In this document: positions 1-10,787 of the stretch, piece by piece
How positions within the stretch are numbered: the stretch's first letter is position 1
Layout: each line of letters starts with the position of its first letter
DNA from: Acanthaster planci
Taxonomy: Eukaryota > Echinodermata > Asteroidea > Valvatida > Acanthasteridae
Assembly: GCF_001949145.1 (NCBI RefSeq)
Contig: NW_019091368.1
Location: 2,589,470-2,653,469, forward strand
DNA length: 64,000 nt
Direction: 5' to 3'
The notes under the pieces: model-generated
Databases searched by the model: none
Told to the model about the DNA's origin: nothing
The model's input: the letters and a program-made list of their open reading frames with translations, nothing else
Translations under genes and position numbers: made by a program

Positions 1-458
1 GTTCATTCAGTCATGGCAGTGCCTTGTAAACAGAGCGGTTTCCTGTTCAAGGAAGAAGTTATTGTCAGGAGGACTTTGGATTTCCCCAATGATTGCCATA
101 GTCGGTTATCTACCCTGTTACGTCTGCTACACTGCAAGCCTACTACTTCATGGTTTATCTTGGATCTGTTGGATATGGGCATTGGTTGGGAGAAGATTTT
201 TTCTTTCCTTGCTGTGTGACTGTTTAAATGGGGGACTTTGTGCATGTCACTTAGCAATATCACAGTGGTATTTGTGCAGGTAGGCTGCTGTTTTTTTATA
301 ACAAATGCCCTCATTTTTAGCCTCATGCTTTACATACATGCTTATACATGTATGAAGGCATGGAGTCTATGCTGTTAGGTGTATCGACCCACATTCACTG
401 TGTTGCGGCTTTAAACAGGTGTGTGCTTGCCTGTTTCTATTTTCTCGTTTTCAGTAAG
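1..458. other. Upstream flank of RENBP, no gene seen
   Basis: No conserved coding exon is visible here on either strand; the open frames are short and have no recognisable family. A pyrimidine-rich tract followed by TTTTCAG ends at 454, five bases before the RENBP start codon. The 5' UTR may therefore be spliced, with its upstream exon here or outside the window. A TATACATGTA word lies near 343. Confidence 0.5.
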
Positions 459-3400
459 ATGGCATCGACAGCAAAGGCAAGATTGCCAGAATTTCTGGAG
501 AAGATGGAGAGGGAGTTGGACAGGGTGATGGAGTTTTGGTTGAAGCATTCCCATGACAATTTAAATGGGTGAGTGATGCTAACATGAACCCAACAATTTA
601 GATATTAAATTTTTTTTGTAGTGCATAGGAACCCTCTGAAGTCTGCCATAATCAAACACTGAACAGTAGCCAGCACTTCACTCATTCTAAGAAAAAGCGA
701 GACAGGTACCCCAGTGTGAAGTAATGATTGCTTTACAGTACTCGATTTTTTTCCCCTCGGGGGCCGTGCGGAGTACCCGGGTACTTGAAACCCGACCGTT
801 GATTACGGGCACCCAATTCCATTCTGTCAAACTTATTACCCGAAACTACTTTGGTGAAATTTTGATCCAGCATTTTAGAAAGGCTTGCACCCTCTTTCTA
901 TTGATTATTTGCCGGAAAACTATTGGAAAAAAATCTGAATGAAACATCTGTTGAGACTGTGTACCGACAGTTCTCCGTCGTCTACATTGGAGATGACAGT
1001 GGTTACGTTATTGTGACACTCAGGTTAAACAAAAGTTTACTTCCGCGTCTTGCTCTGATCTTCACAATAATTGCAGGCAGGTACCCCGTTATGGGAATTG
1101 GGTACACCACTGTTTCCCTCTAAACAGGGAGTAATACCAAGTGTTTTTTTTTTCAAAGAGTTGGATGTTTATTGCTTTGTTTATTGATTCCAAAGTCCAA
1201 TCATTGAAGTGGTTTCTATGTAACATTTTCAGCTTTCTGGGGTTGGTGCAATGGCTCAACACATGTACGTGTAATATAAAAATATAAAATATGGGTGTAC
1301 ATGTACCTTGACCCCCCCCCATCAGTATTGTGTCCTTGACCTTGTGATAAATGCACCAAGTCAACATGGACAGTTTGTGTTTGAGGTGCCGTGACTTGAT
1401 TCAGCTCTAGTAATAGTTGATTACGATTCTCTTTCCCCCCTCCCAGAAAAAAATCACAGTGTTTACCCCTGACTCCCAGGAGAGTTCAACTTGTCAACAC
1501 TGGCCAGTGTGTTTTCAGTATTTTGTTAACTCAGTACAACTTTGGACGTAGTTAATTGCGATATCCCAATGAGCATATATAGTGTGTGTGACAGGCTTAC
1601 AACTGGCTTAGTGATTTTCTGTTTCCGATTTTAGTGGCTTTTTCGTGTGCCTCGGTCGAGATGGTAGACGGTACGACGACCTGAAATACTGCTGGCTGCA
1701 GGGGAGGCAGGTGAGCAGTCCCGCAGTGGAGATTTCGTTTGTGAAATCTCAACCAATCAGCTCTGTTCCCCTTCCCTGACAGGTGGCGGATGGTGGTTGA
1801 AGGGTCTGTAGGGGCAAGACACCAGTACACCCCTTTCAATGATTTGATTGGGCGAAAAAGTTGCTCTTGTAAGAAGATCAAACTGTGAAACATTGCAGTT
1901 TGGAAGGCCAGTGCGAAGAGTGTCACCAAGTGGTCAAAAGTGACCAAGTTTCCAGCGGTGGCTAACGTCAGGAAAAATTTCTCTAGCCATGTTTTTCCCC
2001 AATCTTCTTTCCGCTACCTATCCACCCACCCCTCAATTCCCGAGAACCGTTGCAAGGAACTTTCCAGAATTTGTCCCAAATCCGGTGCTGTACAGAAACC
2101 AAATGGTGTAATTCTTTGTACCTGAGACCTCGAGTATGGTTCCTAAAATCCCACAAAATCCAGCAAGTCCAGATGGATTTTGCTGGGTCTGTAAGGGAAG
2201 GTTAATCTCTTTCTGTTTTTGGTTTTGTAGGTCTGGATGTATAGTAAGTTGTATAACACTGTTGCCAAATATCACACTCCAGAAGTGCTCGAAGCAGCAA
2301 AGAAAGGTAAGTAGCCTATTTTATGACAACTTTTTCCACAAAATTCAAAGAACTTTACAGAATACTTAAAATAGAAGTGCTACATAGAAACATTAAGAAG
2401 TATCAATTAATTTGAATTTTTACAGTGTTTAGCTCTTGGTATGTGTGAAAAATGTCATATCTTGGGAATATTAGACTGTTGGGAGTTTTATCTTTTTTTA
2501 ACTACATGTACTTGACGCCAAATGTGGTGTAAACACACACAATTTTCCTTATTTGTTCCACGGAGGAAGTGTACACTCATTTTTTTTTTCATTTCTGCTG
2601 TTGACGTATTAACGCGTCGTGCTTTGTTGGGTCAAAGCTCAATTGCAAAATTGAAGAATTTGAGGGTAAAAACCCACCTCCTGGCTGCTTTTTCGGGTCA
2701 GAAAATTCAACGTTAACTGGCTGTTGTGCCAACAGTTATAAGTAAAAAGATGACTTCTGTACTATTGAATTTTATCAGCTGCCTTGTGAATAAAATTTTT
2801 TTTTCTTTAATCTTTTGGGCTTTCTTTACCTGCTGTTATTTGGAAAAAAAAGTATATTTGTTTGAATTCGGATACAGGAGGTCTGTTTTTGATGAATTAC
2901 GTGAAGAATCCGGCGACCGGGAAATGCTACTTTGCCGTGACCAAAGACGGCAAAGCTGTCAAGATACAGCGGACAATATTCAGCGAGTGCTTCTACATGC
3001 TGGCCATGTCGGAACTGGCAAGGGCAACAAAGGACGATATGTATAAGGTAAGGAATGACATTAATGGAGTACATTTATACGTGGAAGTTCTTATTTTGTT
3101 TGCGTCTGTTGCCCTTTGCCGGTCCCATGTTAGGGGAAGATTTTGTTTCTTGCTTAACATGCACTGAATTTGTTGGGTGCTGCAGTATTTAAAAAATGTG
3201 TTTTTGTTATTGTGACAACAGCTTTTGAAAAAGTATAATAAACGGGAAGGGCAATAAAAGAAATCTCGCAGGTTGACCAATCTCTACTGTGAATGAGAGG
3301 TGCTTTATTTGAAACCGCATCAATTTCGTTGTACAAGAGCTTTATTATCAATTCAAATCATACAACTCTAAAAGTCTGACCAATCTCTTCTCTGAAGCAG

Positions 3401-6400
3401 AGGCGGTGATGGTCAAGATATTCCTGCCTATTCATTTTTTGTAGTACGAGAATTACGCAAGATACCACAGTTGAAAGTAGATTCCATCAGTAGTCCTTCT
3501 TGTTTGTTCAACGTAAACGCGACGTTTTATTGGTTCATATGATCACAGCAAGAGGCGATCAAAATGCTGGACCAGCTCCAGCACTGGGTCTGTGTTGACG
3601 ACACGGGCTTAGGGCGCCCTCAACTGCTCGGCGCACCACGGGTAAACTCGCTGTCCAGGGGCATGATTTTCCTCAATCTACTGGACGAGTTGACGGCCGG
3701 TGATCCAGCGCTCCAAGAGAAGTATGCCTCACTGGAAAAATGGAGCATCGAACAGTCACTCCAACACATGCAGGTATAGACACAATTTTAGTACACGTAT
3801 TTAAATTTTCTCAACGGATTCTTAGTGTAGCCAGTTCTCCTGGAGAAATATGGACTGCTGGAAACGCTGAAAGCAAAGGTAAAAGTCATTTGAGAGCAAA
3901 GCATACAAGCGTGAACACGTCCAGTGCCTCTGCGTTGGCATACAGCAGCGCTGATTAGGCCAATCTCATGCGCGCGCGTACTGCTGCCCCTGCAGGACCT
4001 CAGAAGCAGTTCATTCTGGGCATGTGCTGTTGGACTACCAAACTGGCTCCGTGAAAGTTTTCAATTCTGATTTAGGGTCAGCTGTCATGCTGCCAACTAA
4101 ACCTCCCCTCTTTCTCCTGTCATAAAGAAACATGATTTATCTTTGATAATTTCAATGCAGAGAGACGGGACGGTGATTCTAGAAACTGTCAGCACTGATG
4201 GCAAAGAACTGCCGGGCTCGGCAGGCAGGCTGATGAACCCAGGTTAGTGCTGACTCAAATGATAGGAGGTGTTGACTTGAACACCAGTTGGGGGTCTTCG
4301 GAGGTGAAAGTATTCCAACAGATGGGATTAAGATTTTAGAAATGGTACTGAGGGTGCAAACCTACTGGGCTCAGCTAACAGATTGATGAAGCTAGGTTAG
4401 TGTTCGCTTGAACCTAGGCTTAATTACTGGCTGAAGTTAAACTGAGGATGATGGCCTTAGCTAGTATTTTGGAGGTGAAGTCATTGAGGTCATATTTCAG
4501 CACAAGTGATGCATTATGGCGCTGACCAAATACTCCTTTGACCAATAGTAATGGTTTCTGATTGTTACTAAGAAGCGACAAGGAGGTCTGATTGGCCTGC
4601 AATGAAGTGAATAGCAAAGTGAATTAAAAAGAAAATACGTTGTATAAAAAATAAATGTGCTCAGTTCCTAGCATCAATGTGTGATGCACCCTGTCACAAG
4701 TTGGTGACATGACTAGGATTTTCTTGATGTGTTTGGCTGTAATAGCAAACTCTGTCCTGTCCATAGGTCACGCCATCGAGACGGGCTGGTTCCTCCTCCA
4801 GTGCAGCATGAAGCACGACCTGCCCGAGCTGAGGAGGCTGGCCGCCGACAACTTCATCGCCAAGCCCTTCCAGACGGGCTGGGACCTGGAGCACGGTGGC
4901 CTCTACTCCTTCCTGGATGCGGACGGGCTGTCGCCCACCCAGCTGGAGTGGAACATGAAGTTGTGGTGGCCCCACTGCGAGGCCCTCATCGCCTCCCTGA
5001 TGGCCTACCAGCAGACCAAGGAAGAGCGGTTCCTAGAAATGTTTGAGAAAGTCTTTGACTACACCTTCTCCCGGGTGAGTGAAGTCTGTGAGTTGTACCT
5101 TCTCATAGGTGGATATAATTACCATTCAGAGGAGCAAACTTAATTGTTGAGGCATCGATTGGTTGGGTTGGGGTCATATATCCCTATCCCAAGAGGGGAT
5201 TTCCAAGAAGGGCCTTCAAAGACCAGGCTTTTTAAGGGGAGGGCTTTTAAAGAGAAGACAGTCCTAGAGTGGACCTTCGAACAGGGGACATTCTTAGAGG
5301 GGACCTACCAAGAGAGGACCTTCCCCGAAAGGACCTGCCAAGAGGAGGCCTATCTTCATTGGACATTTTAGGAGGAGACCTTTAGACAGAGGACCTTCAA
5401 GTAGGTGGCTTTCAGAAAAGTAGCCCTCTTAGAGGAGGCCTTCCTAAAAAATCTTCTTTCTTAACTCCATTCATTATGATTTCAATACTTTTTTTTTCTT
5501 TCTAAACCAGTTCGTTGATGTGGAGCATGGAGAGTGGTTTGGGTATCTCAATCAAGAAGGGAAGGTTACGCACGACTTTAAAGGTGGACCCTTCAAAGGT
5601 ACATGTCTGCCTTGCTGTGTGCAGTGATATAAACTTAAGAGGCTTGCTGAGGTAACATGGCGATGGAAGGTGTTGAATGGGATTTTTTTTCTCAGTCAAG
5701 CATGATTGATTGCTGCGTGCACTGCTGAAGTATATGAAATGGGTGGGTTTTCCCAGGATTTGGGGATTTCAGGCTGTTACCCTTAGCAGTCGTCAGTCCT
5801 TCACCTGTTGCAGGATTGACGACTGTTGGGGTTGATCTTACAGGTTTTGCTAGTTTCTAGCGCTCTGCGCAAAAAAACCCCGCAAGTGCTAGGTTCACAT
5901 CGTCACAGCCATTTTTGAGAGAACTCAAAATGTGGAATGCCTGTGAAAGCCCTGAGAGGTCAGCTCTGAATCATTGTTGCCACTGTTACAACTTCTTTGT
6001 TTTTCCCCCTTCCACCGCAACCACAGGCCTTAATAGCAGTACGGTGGGGTAATTTGGGGCAGAACTGGAGGGGATGGGGGATTGCGGGGAGTGGGGGGAT
6101 GACTTGCCTGGCCATGGAAGGTGGGAAAGGGGGGGGAGGGGTTTGCTGACATCATGTGACACTAGGGGGCTATGCTCAATATACCGATGTACATCTGTAA
6201 TAATCACTCCCGGAGAACCCTACATTAAAGCACTATACATGTATTTAAGGCTTTTTTAAAAAATTCTCCTTTTTGAGTGCTGTTGAATACATTTTGGTTG
6301 TTGGGAAGTCCCAAAAATTCTTCACAATCCGTCTTAATTTTTTTCTTACCATGAAAGAGTTTGGCGGGAGAATTCAAGAGCCCCCCCCCCAGAAGAAAGT

Positions 6401-6560
6401 GTGTGTGGGGATATATCTGTCCATCCCCCACCCCCCAGATTTACACCCCTGTGGCAATAACAGTATTGTTTACTCTCTTGAAACTGTAGGTTGCTTCCAT
6501 GTTCCCCGCTGCCTTTTCATGTGCACCCAAATGCTGCGCAAGCTGCTCAAGGGAGAATGA
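459..6560 (+). CDS. RENBP: N-acylglucosamine 2-epimerase (renin-binding protein), 9 coding exons, 401 aa
   Basis: Interconverts N-acetylglucosamine and N-acetylmannosamine, feeding or draining the sialic-acid pathway in the cytosol; the mammalian protein also binds renin. Coding exons: 459–568, 1635–1710, 2231–2306, 2878–3047, 3549–3773, 4161–4242, 4767–5074, 5511–5598, 6490–6560. All junctions are GT–AG, every phase closes, and the total is 1206 nt including TGA. The family is recognised from [24 protein letters not shown], a GHA(I)E(T)GWFL block, [12 protein letters not shown], the GEWFGYL segment and the final CFHVPRCL. The residues I recall as catalytic in the pig enzyme fall at Arg61 (pig Arg60), His248, Glu251 and His382. 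The length is close to the vertebrate protein. The start ATG (AAGATGG) lies just after a splice acceptor, suggesting a spliced leader exon. Intron 6 carries a decayed copy of exon 6 and intron 7 a 15-bp minisatellite. The gene converges on the TMPO-like gene. Confidence 0.96.
4310..4490 (+). pseudogene. Decayed tandem duplicate of RENBP exon 6
   Basis: A segment of intron 6 aligns with exon 6 and its flanks at an offset of about 153 bp. Exon 6 contains ATTCTAGAAACTG, then CTGCCGGGCTCGG, then GCTGATGAACCCAG|GTTAGTG. The copy reads ATTTTAGAAATGG, CTACTGGGCTCAG, ATTGATGAAGCTAG|GTTAGTG. The acceptor-like AACAG and the downstream intronic stretch (CTTCGGAGGTGAAAGTATT versus TTTTGGAGGTGAAGTCATT) also match. 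The copy reads into an in-frame TGA before its donor, so it cannot replace exon 6. It is best read as a relic of a local tandem duplication. Confidence 0.72.
5195..5452 (+). repeat. 15-bp minisatellite in RENBP intron 7
   Basis: About 17 imperfect 15-bp units, consensus near GAGGACCTTCCAAGA, fill most of intron 7 (5075–5510). Units such as GGGGACCTACCAAGA, GAGGACCTTCCCCGA and AAGGACCTGCCAAGA follow each other without spacer. Because the period is a multiple of three, one frame stays open through much of the array. I do not treat that frame as coding: the exons on either side join in phase without it. Confidence 0.85.
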
Positions 6561-9500
6561 TGACGAAGCCGCAGTCGTGGGAGGAACTGGCCAGTGTTGT
6601 GGTGGCAAAATTTCACAAATTTAGAAGTGTCTAGATCATGATTGATTGACGAAGAGCATGTGAAGAATCTGGAATCTGACCACAAAAACTCTGATCAAAG
6701 AAGACTGTGAAAGCTGATGAACTTTGTTTTATCAGGTGACACTGCAATATTATATTTACCGGTCATAAACCCTATTACTAAAGTGGAACTTGCCAGTGTT
6801 TTATGGCCATCCAGTATTCTTTGACTTGTCTCTTGGGCCAACTATTTGCCTTACTCCGTTGGCAATTTTATATCTACGTATATCTTTTTAGTGCTGGTAT
6901 TGCACAGTATGGCTACTTTTTTGTCAGTTTTTAACTTTTGTATTTCAAGGGTGTTCATTGATTTGACGGTGATGTCTGACCACTTTGAAATTTTACCTTT
7001 GAAATTAGTTCATCTTTATTAGTGTAGTATGGTTTGGTTTTCATTGCTGAGAACACAATTTCGCCTACAGAACCTGAACCAGTGGCTGTTATAAGGACTA
7101 GGCGGTCAAAGATATGGCATGGCGAAAAGCACTTTGTTCTCAAGTAATGCAAGAACTTGCATTTCCCGAAAGCATGTGCTTGGTTAGGCTGTCAAAATGA
7201 GAAGTTGGCACTGTTGGCTCTCTGCGTGAAACCAGCAAAGGTCCTTTCTGCAGGAAACGGTGCAGTGTTCGCTTCACCCTGAAGCCGGGCTTATATCGTA
7301 GGTAAATGATGCAGTCAGATCATCAGAGATGCTTTGCTCAGGAATTGTCGTTCACAAGCTCTCGTTTCTGCATGATTTTCACTTGGTTCTCATTGTTAAA
7401 AAGAGCCCGCCTGTGAACATGGACTACACTCCAAATTGGACTGCGTTTTGTTTAAGGTCATTGTGATTCTTGGGAATGAATGATTCCAGTTAATTGGCCT
7501 AAATATTCCACCTGATTTCAGGATATGTCATTACAGAAATGAAATAGTTTTTCAGCCAGTACTTTTTGTAAATAAGAAGTCTATAACGTGAAATGCTGAT
7601 CAAACACTGATGCCTTCCATGGAAGACCAAAATGTACACGTCGTGTCATGAAAAGATGTGTGTTTTGCACCTTTTCAGCTTGGCAACTTTCCAAATGTCT
7701 GCCTTGATGACCCTATCGAAATCACGACAGTATGCCATAATGTCAAGTTGAGGGTGGCGTAATGACACCTTCTTGAATGGAGAGAACTGCATTGCCCTTT
7801 TTTCCTTGTGGAACATGGAATGCATGGCAGTTGCTCTCAAAATTGGCAAAAAAGGTATGTATGGTTTGTCTTTCCCACCCACATTTCACGACAAATTGCT
7901 CCATAATTGATGGTATGGCTTCTATACCTGAAACATGAAAGCAGTTATGGTCTCCATGGCCATTGTTTAAACTGTAGGCTTATACCAACATGATTGTGGA
8001 TAACCGAAAGGCTGCTCATGTTTTTCTTCAATACATTGTGGTAACGGATCATTTTGATAATTTGTGGTATTTTCCAACTGGTATCACTGTGGTCAGATTA
8101 ATTTTTTAGGCCACAGTATTTGTGGATATGGTTCCCATCAGATCATTTGATGGAATAAACTTGATAAATGAGAAAGAGGTTTTGGTATAAATGCCCAAGT
8201 AATGAGTTGAGCGCCCGGTTGTAAGTAACCCAATAAACTTCAAGGAGAAAAATATCTTTTTCGTCCACATTTTATTGAAAATACTGGATTTCATGCCACT
8301 AATCAAAATTACATTTGGCATCAGATGATGTTTTAAAAAGAAGTATTAGTCACTCCGGTTAGAAGTTTTGGCTACAATATTACTAAGTTAAAAGAAGTAA
8401 ATCATGTTCCCAAAGAGATCAGTCTGGCTTTATGTTGGGGATGTAAATTTGACATATATGCTTGTTTTGCTTGTACAAAGGTGGGAAGGTTTACATTTAC
8501 ACTGTATTCCCAATTTGGTCCTAGAGTTCGAAAAAACAAATCACAAACTTCAAACCCATGACCTGCTTATTTGTGCACACGTCTAAAGTACTTGACCACC
8601 GAGTTTGCCGGGATTGGGTGTCTAGCTCGAATCTGTCGGTGTGGGGGCAAAATCCTAGAATAAAATTGTTCCCAAGGAACATGTGACTTGTAATCCCCAT
8701 CTATAAGATACAATTTGATTTCTCATATATCGACACACAGTAAAATTCGAATAACTGTCAAATAACTACAGATTAACTCTAAAATCCCTACACTATGTAA
8801 GACACTGAAAAAAACGGGATCCACAAACACTACATGTTTAAAACACAGATGCATCTCAAAAAGAACAGCTCATGAAGGGTCTTCTCAGCAGGTTGGCATG
8901 TCCAAATGACATGGCTAATGCAGAAAATTACACATTCAACTTTCAGAAGCCGATGAGCATCTGGCTTTAACCATTGCTTATAAGCAGGTGTGATTTTGCA
9001 AGCCGTGAGCCACGTCATCCGGACACGGCCCGGACATGGCCTTTCTCTGGTTGATCCTTCACCTCAGGGTCAAATGAATTGCCTGTTGTGATAGTGCATT
9101 CTGTGTAATCCATGATTCTTCTGTCCTGCTGTTATTTATGTCTTGTCCACAGAGGCTCTGTTGCTTATTTTCATCACGTCGCGATTCACAAACTATGGGA
9201 TATTTAAGTAAGGGTCTTAACATAACACTCCAGCAATTGTCTGTTTTGCAGAGAACTACCCTTAACTGTCTGATGGTATTAGTATGTGCTGCATTTAACC
9301 CTAAACCGATTGCGGCAGTTGTGATACACAACGTTCTGCTCCGACGCACCGAGAAATGTACAGCGGTTAAAATGCAGTTATTGGCAATAACACATAAAAC
9401 CTTTCAAGTACACTTGTACTCTTTCAATACCTATGACCTGCTACGAGTTTGAAACTCTTTTTCTGTCAAGGAAATTAGAAAACCAACCACTAGTAGTGTA

Positions 9501-9686
9501 CGTGTACAATTCATAACTGAAAGCGTTGAAGGGGAATCGGAACACAAGAAAGTGATATCCAAAGTGTGAAGGTAAGCTACATGTATGGGCACTTCTGGGA
9601 TATCTGAAAGCAGTAGGGGTGTACAGTGTAGGTACACGTATTTATAATCCAAGTCTGCCAAGAACGCTGAAATGAAATTTGGGCTA
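6561..9686. other. RENBP 3' UTR and spacer between convergent genes
   Basis: No conserved coding sequence is seen. The first part should be RENBP 3' UTR. No AATAAA occurs soon after the stop; the first clear ones are at 8232–8237 and 8659–8664, so the 3' UTR may be about 1.7–2.1 kb, or a variant signal is used. The rest is AT-rich unique sequence with short spurious open frames. Confidence 0.5.
8232..8237 (+). terminator. Candidate poly(A) signal of RENBP
   Basis: AATAAA in the + orientation, the first canonical hexamer downstream of the RENBP stop at 6560. A second lies at 8659–8664. The distance of about 1.7 kb makes the assignment tentative. Confidence 0.3.
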
Positions 9687-9689
9687 TTA

Positions 9690-10236
9690 AGCCTGGTTTC
9701 CATTTCGACGTGAGAAATGCAGAGAGCAACGCAATCAAGATGCAAACTGCAATGCGGACATATGGAAACTTGTCAAACGGAAGTGTTGCCAATAAACCCA
9801 GACACAGCAAACCAGCCCCAGACGGACTGGCATAGCTGAACCTGGTTCGACTTCACCGACCGTCCGGAGCCAGTCGCTGAGTAAGCCCACACCACAAACA
9901 CCCATGCTAGCATGACTGGCATACAGCGATGTCCCTCTCTCATAGTAGCACTCATTTTGTCCATTTTCTCCTTATTACTCAAGTGTGCAGCCCCAATTGT
10001 CAACAAAATAACTGACCAAAAGCACAATACATCCAACTGGAGTATCAGTTTGGCTTCAAGAGGTGGTACTGTCACCTGAAAAAGGCATTTTATGCAAAAG
10101 ATTTCCCGAGTTTTGTCTCTCATTTTGTTGAAGTTTTTGGGCGGAATGACGTCACACAGCGTCTCTTCCATGACCGTTTGCGCCTTGACGTCTTGCGTGC
10201 TGTCAGCGTTCATTACGACCATTTGGAAACCGGGCT
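9690..10236. mobile_element. Non-autonomous DNA transposon (Harbinger-like MITE) with TTA flanks
   Basis: The left end reads AGCCTGGTTTCCA; the right end, reverse-complemented, reads AGCCCGGTTTCCA: 12 of 13 terminal bases match in inverted orientation. Both ends are bounded by TTA (9687–9689 and 10237–10239), which looks like a 3-bp target-site duplication. A 3-bp TWA duplication is typical of PIF/Harbinger elements, but no transposase is recognisable, so the superfamily is inferred. A 149-codon minus-strand frame (9773–10222) lies almost wholly inside the element and matches nothing I know. The element sits in the spacer just beyond the 3' end of the TMPO-like gene. Confidence 0.72.
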
Positions 10237-10714
10237 TTACAAGGTATGCTCTTCAGAGCAAAGTATGGGTCTGCGCATCCAGACTTTTGATATCAATCTC
10301 TATGAATCTGCATGAGGTATGCTGAAAAAGCCTGCATTCACAAAAGGTTGAAAAGGTGGGTTTCCAAACAGCAGACTAGCTCAGCCCTTGTTGCCCATAT
10401 ACTGCACTCAAACAGTCTGTCTGACAACGGGTAAACTGCAGTTATTGACGGAACTTGCTCAAAGAAAAGGCATTTTCTCTATGTCCCAATTCATCACTTT
10501 CAGAGGGGAGAAGAACATAAACAAGTAGAGTTGCACAATAAAGATAACTACAAACACAGAGCCCTTATCATAGAGTTCATTTACTGTTTCATATGCAGCG
10601 GGTGAAGTCATAATTGAACTCCATGTAGGAGCCGTAGAACAGCAGATATGGCACTCAGACTGTGAGTTCACGGGACCTATGTATTTACATTTCAGCGCAG
10701 CAAAAACGCACTTT

Positions 10715-10720
10715 TTTATT
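10715..10720 (-). terminator. Candidate poly(A) signal of the TMPO-like gene
   Basis: TTTATT on the + strand is AATAAA on the minus strand, about 70 bp after the stop codon of the TMPO-like gene. It is the nearest canonical hexamer and would give a very short 3' UTR. Confidence 0.5.
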
Positions 10721-10787
10721 CTGTAGAGTCATTTCCCAAACGAGGACCGCAGTCACCGTCAAAGTAACAACCGCTGAAAGAATACTC

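Noticed and set aside
700-1125. Possible inverted pair GGGCACCCAATTCC / GGGAATTGGGTACA suggesting a MITE in RENBP intron 1
   Set aside because: The matching stretch is short, flanks do not extend it, and no target duplication is seen; could be chance.
1731-1752. Perfect 8-bp hairpin GAGATTTC…GAAATCTC after RENBP exon 2
   Set aside because: Short palindromes of this size are expected by chance in a 64-kb window and nothing ties it to a function.
5144-5371. 75-codon repetitive + strand frame
   Set aside because: Created by the 15-bp minisatellite in RENBP intron 7; exons 7 and 8 splice in phase without it.
9773-10222. 149-codon minus-strand open frame with hydrophobic segments
   Set aside because: It lies almost entirely inside the TIR element at 9690–10236 and matches no family I recognise; treated as element-internal sequence, not a gene.
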